Assembly (NCBI RefSeq): GCF_963583255.1
Contig: NC_084811.1
Coordinates: 19,672,088 to 19,736,087 of the forward strand
Direction of reading: 5' to 3'
From: Pyrus communis
Lineage: Eukaryota; Streptophyta; Magnoliopsida; Rosales; Rosaceae
DNA length: 64,000 bases
The position numbers and the translations under genes were made by a program. Below are positions 34,401 through 46,797 of the stretch, piece by piece. Numbering within the stretch: the first letter of the stretch is position 1; each line of letters opens with the position of its first letter. The notes beneath the pieces are model-generated. The model was not told the origin of the DNA. It made no database searches and saw nothing but the letters and a program-made list of their open reading frames with translations.

Positions 34401-36072
34401 CTGAATTGGAAAGTGAGAGTGGAACCTTACCATATTGTTGTGGCAATGACTCAAGGGCTGCCACAACCTCAATTATTTCTTCACTAGAACCCATTGCAAA
34501 GAATTCCTCCTCCTTGTCGTGGCCTTGCATTGGCCCAAATCCTTCATTTTTGTGCTCTATGGCCTTAGTGATGGTTGTTTCCAGGGCGTCCTCGTTCAAT
34601 TCTTCAAGGTATACCTGCGCCAAAGAATCGATAACATCAATGGAAAAACAAGAATGGTCATCAACGGGATATCTCATAGTTTCAGAAATATTAAAATCAA
34701 TCACTTCCCCATCGAATTCCATTGTCAAGGTGCCTTTGTATACATCAATCTTCGTTCGGGCCGTCTTCATGAATGGCCTACCAAGGAGAATCGGCAAAGA
34801 TGTAGAATGGGCTGAATCCTCCATGTCTAGGACGTAGAAATCAGCCGGAAAAATTAAATGGTTCACCTGCACAAGCACATCTTCCAAAACTCCTTTTGGA
34901 TACGCGTTAGAACGATCGGCCAATTGTATAATTACACCATCTTGTTTTAATTCACCCAAATTCATAGATGCATAAATAGAATAAGGCATGACATTTATGG
35001 ATGCACCTAAATCAAGCATGGCATGTTCAAAACGATTATGTCCAATCACACAAGGAATCGTGAAACTACCGGGGTCTTTGCACTTGGTAGGCAGTTTACG
35101 TTGCAAAACAGCGGACACATTCTCGCTTACCTTCACTACCTCTTTGTTTGCCCTTCTTCTCTTTGTATTGCATAGGTCCTTGAGGAATTTAGCATACTTT
35201 GGAACCTGTTTGATTGCATCGAGAAGCGGTATGTTCACTTGCACCTTCCGGAACGTTTCAAGAATGTCCTTCTCGCTTTCTTCCTTTTTTTTTTGCATGA
35301 ACCTGCGAGGAAAAGGTACATTGGGCAGATTAGGACGTGAAGTACATGAATTTGAACTTAAATTACCTAATTTGGCCGAGTTAGGGTGATCTGCCTCAGG
35401 TTGTGTCGTCTCTTCATCTTCTTTCTGGGCAGATTTGGGATTGTTTGGCTCGGTCCCAACTTCTTTTCCACCCCTTAGGGTGATGGCCTTGGCGGATTCG
35501 AATCCTCCATTTGGATTGACTGTGGTTGAGCTAGGAAGCTTTCCTTGCTCTCTAATCTGTCCAAGGAACTCAGAAATCTGCCCTATTTGTTTCTTCATAT
35601 CCGTCATCTCCTTCTCGTTATTTGCTATTCGGTTGTTTTGATTTTGCAACCCCTGCGAAATAGAGGTTAGTAATTGCATAGCTTGATCACTTTCCAAGGA
35701 CGTACCTGAATGAGATGATGCCGAAGGTTGTTGGGGTTGTTGGGGTGCATACGGCTTGGAATAAAAACCAGGGGGGTTTGGCCTAAATCCTCCTTGTTGG
35801 GCAGCTTGTTGTGGCTCCCTCCATTTGAAGTTTGGATGGTCCCTCCATCCGGCATTGTAAGTGTTCGAGTATGGGTTGTTTTGATTTTGTCCTTGGAAAC
35901 CAATTGCATTGGCAGATTCCCACCCACCATTCTCGATTAGTTGAGGGCACTTGTCGGATGGATGCCCTTGAATTGAGCACACGCCACAAACTTGGTGTTC
36001 TTGTGCTTTTGGACACCTGAGAAACAAGAGAAGTAAGATTAGCAAGTTGTGATTGAATTTCAGAAATAGCAC
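31450..36072 (-). CDS. pol: Athila Pol polyprotein (zinc knuckle, protease, RT, RNase H, integrase)
   Basis: A 1540-codon uninterrupted frame. Gag-type homology begins about residue 24, with a CX2CX4HX4C knuckle ([14 protein letters not shown]). The aspartic protease has [10 protein letters not shown] at about residue 352 and an LLGRPF block downstream. The RT region has [31 protein letters not shown] and FMDDFSVFG (about residue 817). RNase H starts near [15 protein letters not shown] (about 964). Integrase has an H2C2 zinc finger (from about 1175) and a DDE core with D in GIDFMGPF (about 1245), D in SDGGSHF (about 1305) and E in NGQAEVSN (about 1339). A C-terminal domain includes WIGPFVV. 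The first 20 residues are probably a shadow of the gag frame. All catalytic residues are present. Confidence 0.92.
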   Translation of the reverse strand: MLFLKFNHNLLILLLLFLRCPKAQEHQVCGVCSIQGHPSDKCPQLIENGGWESANAIGFQGQNQNNPYSNTYNAGWRDHPNFKWREPQQAAQQGGFRPNPPGFYSKPYAPQQPQQPSASSHSGTSLESDQAMQLLTSISQGLQNQNNRIANNEKEMTDMKKQIGQISEFLGQIREQGKLPSSTTVNPNGGFESAKAITLRGGKEVGTEPNNPKSAQKEDEETTQPEADHPNSAKLGNLSSNSCTSRPNLPNVPFPRRFMQKKKEESEKDILETFRKVQVNIPLLDAIKQVPKYAKFLKDLCNTKRRRANKEVVKVSENVSAVLQRKLPTKCKDPGSFTIPCVIGHNRFEHAMLDLGASINVMPYSIYASMNLGELKQDGVIIQLADRSNAYPKGVLEDVLVQVNHLIFPADFYVLDMEDSAHSTSLPILLGRPFMKTARTKIDVYKGTLTMEFDGEVIDFNISETMRYPVDDHSCFSIDVIDSLAQVYLEELNEDALETTITKAIEHKNEGFGPMQGHDKEEEFFAMGSSEEIIEVVAALESLPQQYGKVPLSLSNSVSTKMLPSVVQAPSLELKPLLDHLKYVFLGKGETLPVIISSSLTAMEEEKLVRVLREHKTAIGWTLADIKGISPTTCMHRILLEEGAKPTREAQRRLNPPMMEVVKKEIIKLLDCGVIYPISDSRWVSPVQVVPKKSGVTVIKNDENELVPTRIQTGWRVCIDYRKLNAMTRKDHFPLPFIDQMLERLAGHAFYCFLDGYSGYNQIVIAPDDQEKTTFTCPFGTFAYRRMPFGLCNAPATFQRCMVSIFSDFVEKIIEVFMDDFSVFGSSFDNCLDNLTLILKRCVETNLVLNWEKCHFMVKQGIVLGHIVSEKGIEVDKSKIDLVRHLPSPTSVREVRSFLGHAGFYRRFIKDFSKMSNPLCRLLQKDVPFKFDEECNSAFNQLKEKLVSAPIIVPPDWSLPFELMCDASDYALGAVLGQRRDKRPHVIYYASRTLNDAQLNYSTTEKELLAVVFALDKFRSYLIGTKVIVYSDHAALRYLITKKEAKPRLIRWILLLQEFDIEIRDKKGSENVVADHLSRMIHEEHEHAVPIPETFLDEQLLSIEVSEPWYADLVNYLVAKQIPNELNKHQRDKLKNDARFYVWDDPYLWKYCSDQIVRRCVHDSEFHSILSFCHTYACGGHFGTQRTALKVLECGFYWPTIFRDARTFCMSCDRCQRMGNIGTKDQMPQTPVFNVEIFDVWGIDFMGPFPPSYGFTYILLAVDYVSKWVEAKATRTNDSKVVADFVKTNIFARFGMPRVIISDGGSHFCNRTIEALLRKYHVNHKVSTPYHPQTNGQAEVSNREIKQILEKTVGPTRRDWSLRLDDALWAYRTAYKTPIGMSPFRLVYGKPCHLPVELEHKAHWAVKTFNMDIDAAGVHRKLQLNELEEIRNEAYENARMYKAKTKAFHDKMIRTKTFTVGQKVLLFNSRLRLFPGKLRSKWIGPFVVTNVLPYGAVHIKSLRNGVEFKVNGHRLKPYYKHGVGQVVEDIPFHSVGSNED

Positions 36073-36955
36073 TCACCTCATTTACACTTTGTTGCCGTGG
36101 GGCTTCCCTTTGGCCCACTCCTTCATATTGTTGAGCGTTGAGCGCTCGGTTGGCTATGAGAATCTTGGCATCCCTTGGTGTTTTGTCCACCAATGCTCCT
36201 CCCGCTGATGCATCAAGCATTTGACGTTCGATAGGAAGGAGGCCCTCATAGAAATATTGAAGGAGAAGTTCCTCCTTCATTTGATGTTGAGGACATGAAG
36301 CTACAAGGCCCTTGAAGCGCTCATAATAAGCCGGGAATGTCTCACCATGATTCTGTTGAATACCACTAATTTTCTTCCGTAGGAGAATCACTCTCGAAGT
36401 AGGGAAGAATTTCTCCAAGAAAGCACGCTTCATACTCTCCCACGAAGTCACAGTTCCCGGGGCTAGTTCGTAGAGCCAATCTTTGGCCTTGTCCATAAGT
36501 GAAAATGGAAAGGCCTTCATCTTCAATATACTCCCATCCACATTGACGGGGGTCATGCTCGAACAAACCACCTCGAACTCCTTCAAGTGTTTGTTGGGGT
36601 CTTCCATAGACAAGCCATGGAACTTCGGAATATGGTGTAACAAACTGGATTTGAGTTCAAATTCCTCAGTCTTCCCCTCTGCAGCCGTGGGGTATTGGAT
36701 ACAAAGAGGCAATGCATTATCCAAACCCGAGGCCGAAAGCTCCTTGATGGTTCTATTATCTGCTGCCATGGCTTGTTCTTCTTCAAAAATCTGATCCGTG
36801 GGCTTTTCTTCTACACCTACTTCGTCTCCTTCAAGCCCAGGTTGTGGTGGAGGTTGTGGTGGCTCTTGTTGACTCCTCGTTCTCCTCAAAGTGCGTTCAA
36901 AATCACCGTCAAAGTCGGAGATGTTCTCTATAATAGGCCGAGAGCTACGAGTCAT
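35783..36955 (-). CDS. gag: Athila Gag (capsid part), ends by frameshift
   Basis: The frame starts at 36955 ([15 protein letters not shown]). It contains the Athila leader motif ([20 protein letters not shown], about residues 67-86) and the retrotransposon Gag core from about residue 100 to 230 ([43 protein letters not shown]). Gag homology in this frame stops near 36010, at 'LTSLVSQVS'. The CCHC zinc knuckle continues in the overlapping pol frame. The last ~75 codons here (to 35783) therefore look like out-of-frame translation. In related elements gag and pol are usually one frame, so a single-base indel near 36010 is the simplest explanation. Confidence 0.85.
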   Translation of the reverse strand: MTRSSRPIIENISDFDGDFERTLRRTRSQQEPPQPPPQPGLEGDEVGVEEKPTDQIFEEEQAMAADNRTIKELSASGLDNALPLCIQYPTAAEGKTEEFELKSSLLHHIPKFHGLSMEDPNKHLKEFEVVCSSMTPVNVDGSILKMKAFPFSLMDKAKDWLYELAPGTVTSWESMKRAFLEKFFPTSRVILLRKKISGIQQNHGETFPAYYERFKGLVASCPQHQMKEELLLQYFYEGLLPIERQMLDASAGGALVDKTPRDAKILIANRALNAQQYEGVGQREAPRQQSVNEVSAISEIQSQLANLTSLVSQVSKSTRTPSLWRVLNSRASIRQVPSTNREWWVGICQCNWFPRTKSKQPILEHLQCRMEGPSKLQMEGATTSCPTRRI

Positions 36956-37060
36956 ACACAGTACCTAAAAAAACAAGGAAACAAACAAACTAAGAATCTG
37001 AAATAAGAATGCACGAAAAACAAAATATAAAAATAAAGACAAAGGATTAGCAAAGTTGCT

Positions 37061-37080
37061 AATCCCCGGCAACGGCGCCA
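37061..37080 (-). other. Primer-binding site (tRNA-Asp type)
   Basis: On minus, five bases after the LTR end, the sequence is TGGCGCCGTTGCCGGGGATT. This is complementary to a tRNA 3' end of the tRNA-Asp type used by Athila elements. It would prime minus-strand DNA synthesis. Confidence 0.85.
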
Positions 37081-38368
37081 AAATTTGATGCAAAAATTAC
37101 TTGACACTCAAATTAAACCCTCGTTTGACAATTGTAGTATAATGGATAAGTGAGGGATCGTTCTAGACCGGGGATTAGGAGGGCTTGCTAAAACCTTCTA
37201 AATTGACTTAAAAACATAAAAACACAATATAAAACACTATTTAATGCTCGAAGAAAGCAAAACTAAAAATAAGAAAGATTAAGACTAAGACTTCAACAAA
37301 ATAGGGGGGAATTGGATTTGGACGAATTTAAACTAAAATGAATACTTGGAAACAAAACAAATTGTAAATATGGATTTGACGGAAATGAATGGATGGGAAG
37401 CTAGCTAAGGGTTCTTTCTCTACACATGATATTTATGCATATGAATCAATTTCCAGTTATTCCTTCATTGAATTATGAACGACAATGCCCCAAATTAACC
37501 GTGACATCACTAGTTAACCCTCAGATTTTCCTTATATTATTGGATTGGATGGCATCATTCGACAACCCAAAACATTCTCAAAAGTTCCCTACATGTCATC
37601 ATAATAGAGATACAATCGAAGATCATTAAGAATAATGAAAACCATAAGCATTGACAAAGCATTTGCAACTATGACATCATGTTACTCATGCTAAGAATTA
37701 AACTTAACGCGATCGTGACAAGCGACCTTTACTACTTTCAAGTATAAGTTAGTAACGATTATGTGAAACCTCCTTAAACTTTAGCCACATATTCATGCAT
37801 GTTAATTAAGTGTCGACCCTCAATCAACAAACACAAATAAGTTAATCATCAAATAGTTAAGCCAATTGCATTCACGAATCAAGAGTTCATAACCGGAATT
37901 CATCAATTCATATCACATAAATAATCATGGTATTGAAATCACCCCTAGCCAAAAAGGGTTTAGTTCCTCATATCTTTGAAATCAAAGAAACACCTAAACA
38001 TTCCAACAACTCAAACTTGAATTGTATGAACGTTTAGGCACTCTTCTCTTCCATTCCTCATATTACAAAACAAAGAGAATTGAATTTAAACATTGAAATC
38101 AAAGAAACGCGTAAACATTCCAACAACTCAAACGTGAATTGTATGAACGTTTAGGCCCTTTTCTCTTCGTCTTCGTTGTAGCACAAGGACTAAGGGATGT
38201 TGTTGGTGTGTTGAATGGATTGGGGGATTATGGAAATGGAAGAAATGGAGGAGAAAGGGAAGGGAATGGTGCAGAAAATGGAGAGACTCACGGCTAGGGA
38301 GAAGATGGAAGTGTTTGTGGTGTGTTGTGTATGAAAATGAGATCCTCCCTAAATGAATGAATGCTAGG

Positions 38369-38377
38369 GTATTTATA
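38369..38377 (-). promoter_or_regulatory. TATA box of the Athila 5' LTR
   Basis: On minus this reads TATAAATAC, about 1.3 kb upstream of the LTR end, and is followed by a plausible R-U5. It is absent from the truncated 3' LTR. Confidence 0.6.
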
Positions 38378-39129
38378 GGGGTAGTGGAGGGAACATATGG
38401 CTGTTTGTTTAAGCATTTGTGTGGAGGAATGATGGAAAAACATGGTGGAAAGCTGGAATGTGGAATGGTGCCCACGGCAAAGTGTTTTGGGGATGGTTCT
38501 TTGTGGTTGTGATGCATGTGATTGCATGTGTTGATTGCTAAGGTGTGTGATGATGAGTGTAAGTGGAATAAAGAATGAATGAAGGCATGTGAATTAGGTG
38601 GAATGCTGGAATGATGAAGGGGATACACGGCAAAGGTGTCAATGATGCTGAAAATGCATGTGAATGCATGCTGGAATTGCATAAGCAAGCTGGAAATGGG
38701 AGTGAATGCCACGGGTTAGGGTGTTTGTTTGATTATAATGCATGTGATGGGTGGGAACAAAAGGGGGAAACATGGCACAAGGGTGCTTGAGTGAATGATT
38801 GAATGTGCATGTGGAATTAGAGAATGAGTGGTGTGTAATGATGAAGTGAATGCATGTGGAAATGCAAGGTGGAAAGCTGGAAATGTGAGTGAAGGCCACG
38901 GCAAGGGTGAATGGTGCTGTTTTGTGTGTGAATGATTGTTGTTTTGCATGTGACATTGTTTGTGGAATGTAAGATGGATAGGGTGAATGATTATGTGTGA
39001 ATGCATGTGACTTGTGGCTGCAAAGAGAAGGAGAAAAGCTGGAATGTGTTGATGTGTATTGCACGGCAAAAGGGGGGGTGAGAAATGATGGCATGAAAGT
39101 GAAGGGATTAGTGGTGCATGTGCATGTGT

Positions 39130-39375
39130 TTTAGGTTGTTGTTGTGATAAGTGATAAATGAATGATATGTTAAGTGATAAATGAATGATATGTGGTGATT
39201 GATAAGTGAATGGAAGTGATAAGTGAATGGTTTGATAATTGATAAATGAATGATATGCTAAGTGATAAATGAATGATATGTTATGTGATAAATGAATGAT
39301 ATGTGGTGAGTGATAAGTGAATGGAAGTGATAAGTGATTGGTTTGATAAGTGAATGATATGATAAGTGAATGCTT
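39130..39375 (-). repeat. Short tandem repeats in Athila U3
   Basis: About ten variants of 'gtgataaatgaatgatatg' and 'gtgataagtgaatgg' occur in tandem, with a higher-order unit of about 110 bp repeated twice. They lie some 0.8-1.0 kb upstream of the TATA box, where promoter-modulating repeats are common. Confidence 0.75.
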
Positions 39376-40540
39376 TAAGTGTTTAAAATAGGGAACAAAG
39401 CCCTTCCTTGCATGGCAAGGAAGGGAGACACAAGGAAACACACGACAATGTCCTAAGGTTGCAAGGAATGTTGTTTTTGTGTTCTAAAATGCGTAGGAGT
39501 CTTCAATGATGCTTAAACATGAGGTCTTTTAGGATTTAACTTTCCTACTTCAAGTCTTTAATTTCGTCCATCCTCTTGGCTCCAAGCATATGATATCCAT
39601 TCCAATCTCTAATTTGCTCCAAAAGGCTCCAAAAGGCATCATTTTGCATACCTTGCCCTTAGAACCTGAAAACACACAAAAGAAGCATAAAGGACTAAAA
39701 TAACTAGAGAAACATAACGTAAATGCACGAGAACAAGCCATTTAAGTCGCATAAATATGCTCCTATCAACGACTTACATCACATATCCCATCATTCATGG
39801 CTAGCATATAAGTTGGAGTCACCTATAGTGACCTGTACGACTTATCCATATCTCATCATTCATGGTTAGCATATAAGTATGAGTCACCTATAGTGACCTG
39901 TACGACTTATCCATATCTCATCACATGTTTCATCACATATCTTATCATTCATGGCTAGCATACAAGTCGGAGTCACCTATAGTGACATGTACAACTTATC
40001 CATATCTCATCACATATCTCATCATTTAGCTCATTTACAAATTCCTGCACACGAGTCGGAACCACCTAAAGTGGTCTGTACGATACGCTGGGTGTAAATA
40101 AATACGCTCAAGTGCTACGATCACTGAAGGATGTGCAAAGTATCACAAGTCACATACGAGTCGAAACCACCTAAAGTGGTCTGTACGACAGGCTGGGACC
40201 TACCTTGGATCCAAGGTGAGCGTGTGGCGCGGGAGGTGAATGATCACGTGAAGGCTAGGCCCTAGCCACGGGCGGGAGCACTAACACCCGGGTGCAGGTT
40301 TATGAGCTTTAACATATCTTAACACAATCATACTCACTACTATCACTATCATCAACATGTACTCACCTGAAGCTTACTAGGACATCCGCCGCATCATTTG
40401 GCACTTCAAAGCATTCACAATAATTAGGTTCAGGTACTATACATATGAATATGCCATGATGTAAATATGAAATTCAACCATATTATAATATTTCCAGATA
40501 TATAAACATATATACAATTGGCATGAAATGCATAACTGTA

Positions 40541-40962
40541 ACACCCCACTCGCGAACTATTTACTTTCGAGAGTAATCATCAGTGATAAGTCCAAATAAA
40601 CACTAAATAAATTAACTATCACTACTTACCTTCCTTACTTCAATTTCTTGATTCTTTACATCTTAATTTATGACCAACATTTAACTACCAAAACCTAAGG
40701 TTAAATCTCACATTTTTTCACCAATGTCCCTCACACTACTCAATTCCTCAAACAAGGCTATTGTTCAATTATTTAGTCTCGTTTATTGTATGGCTGCATC
40801 TAACGTCTCGGTAGACTGCCTACGTACCCTAAACAGGGATCAAGCCATTCGTAGTTCACAATAATTAATTGTAGATAACATGTACATGGATACACTATGA
40901 CATAATCTAAACTCAACCATCTATTAGCACTTTAAAACATATACATATATATATATATAATT
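40541..40962. other. Unassigned DNA between solo LTR copy B and the viral insert
   Basis: It starts 'gtaacaccccactcgcg', includes 'gactgcctacgtaccc' (about 40826), and ends in an AT-rich stretch (40855-40962) that resembles 40430-40530 of the repeat. It then reaches a (TA)n run at 40945-40962. It may be a further small insertion with a target-region duplication. No gene is present. Confidence 0.35.
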
Positions 40963-41186
40963 GCATTAGCATCTATCTAATCTGTTCATTGCTATTCACA
41001 TACTTGTATCTTATCTGCATTTCTTAATCGTCGGTCCTCAGTTCTTCTTTCTTCCAGCCAAACAGTAAGACGTGGTCCAAACATTAAGTCCCAGGAGAGG
41101 CATGAGCGGAGCGCATGAGCGAGGGAAGAGTCTAGACATACGAGGAAGGTGAATCTTTTAAGTCTTGCATATAGTATACTTGTTTT

Positions 41187-44100
41187 GTGCATATCATGAG
41201 TAGATTATTTAGATCTAGTTCAATGGCCAGCACTAGCTCTAGATCCAACTTAGGAACTATACCTGACATTGTCAATGAAGAACAAAAATTGGATTTTCAA
41301 ACAGACGAAAGTACTGATTTTTTCGACTGGAACATTCCAAAAGTTTCAACCCAAAATATTTACAAGAAAAAATGGTCTTTGACCTCTTTTAAATCCGAGC
41401 ATCACGTCAAAACAGTTGAGAAGGCTTATGCTCTTAGCAAAGAACATGAGACTTGTCAATTATTTTCTCCAGAACAAATCAAAGCGCATCGCAAAAATGG
41501 TCATAACTATCTTCATATTGGTTTAGTTCAAATCGCAGTTAAACCATTAACGCGAAAAGGTCTTAACACTTCTATCCTTTTATGTTTACGCGACGCTCGA
41601 TTTACTGATTTCAATGATAGTATACTAGGAATGATCGAATCAAGTCTTTACAACGGACCTATCCATTTTGATTGTTTTCCCGATCTCACAATAAGTCTTT
41701 CAGATCCACATGTTTTAAAAGCTCTTACTCTTAATATCAAAACCTCCGGGTACCAAGTCCTGGAAGGAACACAACCTTTGGCACTTATTTTTAGAATTTA
41801 TTACAAAGTCACTGGCACAAACATGAATTTTCAAGCTTTGAATAAAAGTCCTCGCGACCACACTCTTTTGATCCAAACAACCCAAGAAAGCACAAACATA
41901 AGAGTACCAAGAACCATTAGGTGGTCAGACATCAGTCTCCCTTCAGATTGGTGTTTAATTAATGAAAGTAAGCCGGTTTCCGTCCAAAACAGTCTTGTTA
42001 ATCTTGACAACATTGAACAATATTTTGACGGCACTGTAAAAATCAATTTTGATAGACCAGCAAGAAAATCTTGTGAATCAGTACATTCACATAAATCTTT
42101 TACTCCTAGCAGATAGTCTTTTTCTGGATCCACGTCAACCGATAGACTGGGTCGAGATCAAGATTTGATCAAATCATTAGTAAACAAAAAGTTAAAAGAG
42201 CAAGAAGCTGCACAACAAGATTTAATCAATGATTTGCTCAAATTAAAGTCTGTTGACACTTCTTCACAAGTTGCACATCCTGTTTATCATCCTCCAAACC
42301 AAGAAGAACCCACTTCTCCAACTGCTTCTGATTTTGAAACAACATCGGTGAATCACCAATTACTTGTTTTAAACAAACCACATAAAATCCGATGGAGGAA
42401 GCTTAAAGCTGACATCGCTTCTGAGGAAAACATCACCAGAAGAAATATTTTTAGAAAAAAGTATTGTGATGAAGAAAAGCTAGCCATTTATGCTAAATGG
42501 AAAGCTTTTGTAGAACAATACCAATTTGAAATATCTTTCTTTGATTTTATTGATAAACATTATGAATCCAAAAATAAAGTTACGGTTGTTACCAAAGAAA
42601 ATTGGGTTAAGGAAGACAAAACTTTGATTTCTTCCAGTCATCCTCCCAAAGAAACTATTTTGATTTCCACCGGTAATACCAACATTCCCGCAACCCCTTT
42701 CAAAATTCCAAAAGAAGATTCTGGTTTTAAACCTGTCATTGAACAGAATAATTTTACAAACCAAAGTCTTCATACTATTGGAAAACAGTTAGACAAAATT
42801 GAAACCAAAATCGACAAATTGTCTCAACCAAAATCTTCTCAAAAAGAAAAACCTTTAGTAAATTTTACTGATACTTCTTCAAGTTCCACTGCTTTAAAAT
42901 CTATGACTACTTTACAAAAAATTGATCATATGCTCGCTGAGCTCAAAAAAGAAAAGGTTGTTAATGTTTTGCAAAACAATGATGTTTCTGTCGAAGAAGA
43001 AAACACATCTAATCCAGATTCTTCTCAGGACACGGAAACTAGTTCTGCTATTCAAAATATTGAAAATGCTTTTCAAAACATTGATCTTCAACCAACTTTT
43101 GATTTAAAACGTATTCGTACTCATTCGGTCAACCCTACTTCTCTTACAAAAAACTGGTATCCCAGGCCAACTCCTCCTGACCTACAATTTGAAGAACAAA
43201 ATATCCAAAATCAATTTTCGGTTTCAGCTGACAAACTCTATGAATGGAATATAGATGGATTGTCAGAACAAGAACTTTTGAACAAACTTCAACACATGTT
43301 CATGGTTGCTAATAGCTACATTTCAAATCACAATTTTACACAAACACAAATCGTTGATCTTCTCGTCACTGGTTTCACTGGAATGCTTCATTCTTGGTGG
43401 GAGAAGCACTTAACTTCTCAGTCCAGAGATGAAATACGCTTTGCGGTCAAAAAAGATGAGGAAGGATTTCTCATTTTTGACGAAACAATAGGACAGGGAA
43501 TACCCAACGGAGTAAATACTTTACTTTATACGATTATAGAACACTTTATAGGAACACCCAGCAACGTTACTACACGTATTCACGACCAACTGAGTAATTT
43601 AAGGTGTCCAACCTTAAGTGATTTCAGATGGTATAAAGATGTTTTCATATCCAGAGTTATGCTTCGGGAAGATAGTAATCAACCTTTTTGGAAAGAAAAA
43701 TTTATCAATGGTTTACCAAATCTTTTTGCTCACAAAATTCGAAATGTTTTAGTAAATGAAGAAGGTGTCATACCTTATCATACCCTTACTTATGGTAACA
43801 TAGTTAATGTTATTCAAAAGGAAGGATTGAAAATGTGTATCGACATGAAGATTTCAAAACAAGTTCATAAAGACAAATCTATTGCTAAATACGAACTTGG
43901 AACATTTTGTGAACAATATGGTTTACCTCCAATCGCTCCTTCGAGTAAAAAGAAAAAAGCCCAACAAACCAGCAAGTTTTCTAAACACCAATCCAGATTT
44001 TATAAAAACAAAAGATCTTCCAACAAACCTTTTCAAACAAATAAATTTTATGAAAAACCATCTTCAAACAAAAAACCTTTTCGAAAGTCTAAAAAGGATT

Positions 44101-46797
44101 TTCAGAATAAAAAGGGAAAATGTTACAAGTGTGGTAAATTTGGTCATTATGCAAATGAATGAAAAGTTAAGAAGGCTATTAACCAATTAAAAATCTATGA
44201 AGAAGAGAAAATTCAACTTATTCAGGCTTTAGAAATTAGAAATACCGACTCTAGTCAATCTGATAAAAATCCCGATTTTTCCGTCTCCGACTCTAGCAGT
44301 TCTAGCGACGTCTCCTCGCCAAACATTAAGTTTGGGTGCACGGACACTTGTTGTAATAAAATTTCAGTGCTTAACAAGCAAGAAGAACAATAGGAATTTT
44401 TAATGGAATTAATTAGTAAAGTCGATGACCCTGATTTAAAATCTTTTTATTTGAAAAAACTCAAAAATTTGATTTCTCCTCATGAACCTGGCACTAGTCA
44501 AACTTCTTCTCAAAAGATTTCTCTCAGCACCACTTTGGAACGGTTTAATAAACCAAAAAAGGATTTAACCATCAAGGATTTACAAAAAGAGATTAATCAA
44601 ATTAAATCAGAAATTAAGTTTTTAAAATCCGAAAATACCGAAATTCGTTCACAACTCAGTAGGGTACGTACGCAAGAGCTCGTCCAAAAACAAGATGGTT
44701 CTTCCTCAAATTCCGATTCCGACGCTCACTCAGCTAAATCTTCTTCTTCAAAAGAACTTGTTTTAAGTCTTTTAGATAAAATAAGAATTCGAAAATGGTA
44801 TTCTAAAGTTACGATAGTAATCGAAGATTTTCATTTAGAAACTATCGCTTTAATTGATTCAGGTGCAGATCTAAATTGCATTCAAGAAGGGTTAATACCT
44901 ACTAAATATTTTCACAAGTCTACGGAAACACTTAGCGCTGCAAATCAATCCCCGATAAAATTAAACTATGAAATTCCCAAGGCTCACGTTTGTCAACAAA
45001 ATGTTTGTTTTAAAACTCCATTTGTTTTGATCAAGAATATTTCTGATCCAGTCATTTTGGGAGTCCCTTTCATTGCATTAATCTATCCTTTCAAAGTTCA
45101 TCATAACTGCATTTCTACCAAGGTTTTTGGCCAAAAAATTACTTTTAAATTTTGCATGGAAACAGATCTTAAAAAGTTAAAACAACTTCAAAAAGATAAT
45201 GTTTCAAAAACCCTCAACCAAATTACTGCAAAATCCCAGCAAATTGCGTTTTTACAAGACGAAATTAAACACAAAAGAGTTGAAGAACAGCTCACAAATA
45301 AAGTTTTATTAGATTCTATTTCCCAGTTTTCTGATAAGCTTACTAAAGAAATTTGTTCAGATCTCCCCAATGCTTTTTGGCATAGAAAACAGCATATTGT
45401 TAAATTACCTTATATTAAAGATTTTGTTGAATCAAAAATCCCCACAAAAGCACGACCAATTCAAATGAATCAAGAAGTTTTAGAGTTTTGTAAAACTGAA
45501 ATTAATAAACTTTTAGAAAAAGGAATTATTCGTAAAAGCAAATCTCCATGGTCTTGCCCTGCTTTTTATGTCCAGAAAAACGCAGAATTAGAACGCGGCG
45601 CTCCACGACTGGTTATCAACTACAAACCTTTGAATGATGTTTTAGAATGGATCCGATATCCAATTCCTAACAAAAGAGATTTGATAAAAAGACTTTCTCA
45701 GGTAACTGTTTTTTCTAAATTTGATATGAAATCAGGCTTTTGGCAAATTCAAATTCATGAATCTGATAAATACAAAACTGCTTTTGTAACTCCTTTCGGA
45801 CATTACGAGTGGAATGTAATGCCTTTCGGCTTGAAAAATGCACCAAGTGAATTTCAAAATATCATGAATGAAATTTTTAATCAATACAGCCATTTTTCGA
45901 TTGTTTATATTGATGATGTATTAATTTTCTCAAAATCAATAGATGAGCATTGGAAGCATTTGCATGCATTTGTTAGGATCATTAGGTCCAATGGGTTAGT
46001 TGTTTCGGCATCTAAGATTAAGTTATTTCAAACCAAAGTTAGATTTTTAGGTTACCATATTTACAGGTCGACCATCCAACCAATTGATCGAGTCATCCAG
46101 TTTGCTGATAAATTTTCAGATCAAATTATTGATAAAACCCAGCTTCAAAGATTCCTTGGATCTCTCAATTATGTTTCAGAATTTTATCCTCATCTACGTC
46201 AACAATGTAAGCCCTTGTTTGATCGTCTCAAGGAAAATCCTCCATCATGGTCACAAAATCATACTTCCATTGTCAAACAGATCAAAAATCATGTTAAGAC
46301 TTTGCCTTGCATTGACATTCCAACTCCCGGCTCTCTCAAAATAGTCGAAACCGACTTTGCCTTGCCTTGGTATTCCAACTCCCGGCTCTCTCAAAATAGT
46401 CGAAACCGACGCATCTGAAATCGGTTATGGAGGTATCCTTAAACAAAAAATTTCTTCCGAAGCTCCTGAACAAATTGTTCGTTTCCATTCAGGAGTTTGG
46501 AATTCTGCTCAAGCTAATTATAGTACTATTAAAAAAGAGATATTATCTATTGTATTATGTATTAGCAAGTTCCAAGATGATTTATTAAATCAAAAATTTT
46601 TGATTCAGGTCGATTACAAATCTGCAAAACATGTTTTACAAAAAGATGTTCAAAATATTGCATCAAAACAGATTTTTGCACGCTGGCAAGCCATATTAAG
46701 TATTTTTTATTTTGATATTGAATACATTAAATGCAGCCAGAATTGCATCCCAGATTTTCTAACCAGAGAATTTTTGCAGGGGAAGAATGGGTACTAA
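41187..46797 (+). pseudogene. Pararetroviral ORF1 polyprotein, copy 1, broken
   Basis: One frame from 41187 carries a 30K-type movement protein (about residues 60-220; 'GPIHFDCFPDLTISLSD', 'YYKVTGTN'). The coat region follows (about 43200-43850) with a CCHC knuckle starting CYKCGKFGHYANE. Next come an aspartic protease (ALIDSGADLNC, about 44850) and an RT (YIDDVLIFS, about 45907). The RNase H lies in a different frame (46357-46797, ETDASEIGYGGIL). Breaks seen: TAG at 42114-42116, TGA at 44160-44162 (in place of the last knuckle Cys codon of copy 2), TAG at 44391-44393, and a 55-bp tandem duplication (46298-46407) that shifts the frame. The product would enable cell-to-cell movement, packaging and reverse transcription in a live virus. 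This copy cannot make it whole. Confidence 0.88.

Larger units (their letters stand above)
27682..39768 (-). mobile_element. Athila-type Ty3/gypsy retrotransposon, 12.1 kb
   Basis: A perfect 5-bp target duplication ACGAC (27677-27681 and 39769-39773) brackets the element. On the minus strand the order is: 5' LTR (39768-37086), tRNA-Asp-type primer site (37080-37061), gag, pol (protease, RT, RNase H, integrase), polypurine tract, an antisense gene cassette, and a truncated 3' LTR (28598-27682). The RT motif FMDDFSVFG and the protease motif DLGAS are typical of the Athila clade. There is no env-like frame. The preserved parts of the two LTRs differ at only three positions that I can see in 917 bp, so the insertion is young. 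Confidence 0.95.
37086..39768 (-). repeat. Complete 5' LTR of the Athila element, 2683 bp
   Basis: Read on minus it begins TGATAGGAGCATATTTATGC and ends TTTTTGCATCA. It carries a TATA box and a U3 full of short tandem repeats. Long minus-strand frames at 38128-39441 are His/Ser/Pro-rich translations of low-complexity U3 sequence and are not genes. Confidence 0.9.
27349..40040 (+). repeat. ~77-bp minisatellite with a conserved hairpin, split by Athila
   Basis: Monomers contain 'agtcggagtcacc' + 'tatagtgacctgtacgac', followed by variable 'ttatccatatctcatcac' and 'atcattcatggctagcatat' parts. They start near 27350, 27415, 27492, 27569 and 27646, and continue after the Athila insertion to about 40020. 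Each forms an imperfect hairpin: GTCAC-CTATA-GTGAC inside an outer AAGTCG/CGACTT pair. Related units in the same repeat have ACCAC-N5-GTGGT (40061-40075, 40166-40180). Confidence 0.8.

Noticed and set aside
33234..35940. Several 60-147-codon plus-strand frames opposite Athila pol
   Set aside because: They are antisense shadows of the long pol frame with no domain or promoter of their own, unlike the 30076 gene.
38128..39441. Long minus-strand frames (151-241 codons), rich in His, Ser and Pro
   Set aside because: They lie within the U3 of the Athila 5' LTR and reflect low-complexity TG-rich DNA; no domain is present.
43882..44190. Second-frame ORF over the zinc-knuckle region, recurring at 49018-49278
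   Set aside because: It is a shadow frame conserved only because the two viral copies are similar. The CCHC knuckle is in the other frame.
41187..46797. A Ty3/gypsy element
   Set aside because: There is no integrase and no LTR. A 30K movement protein precedes the coat region and a separate ORF2 follows RNase H, which fits a pararetrovirus.
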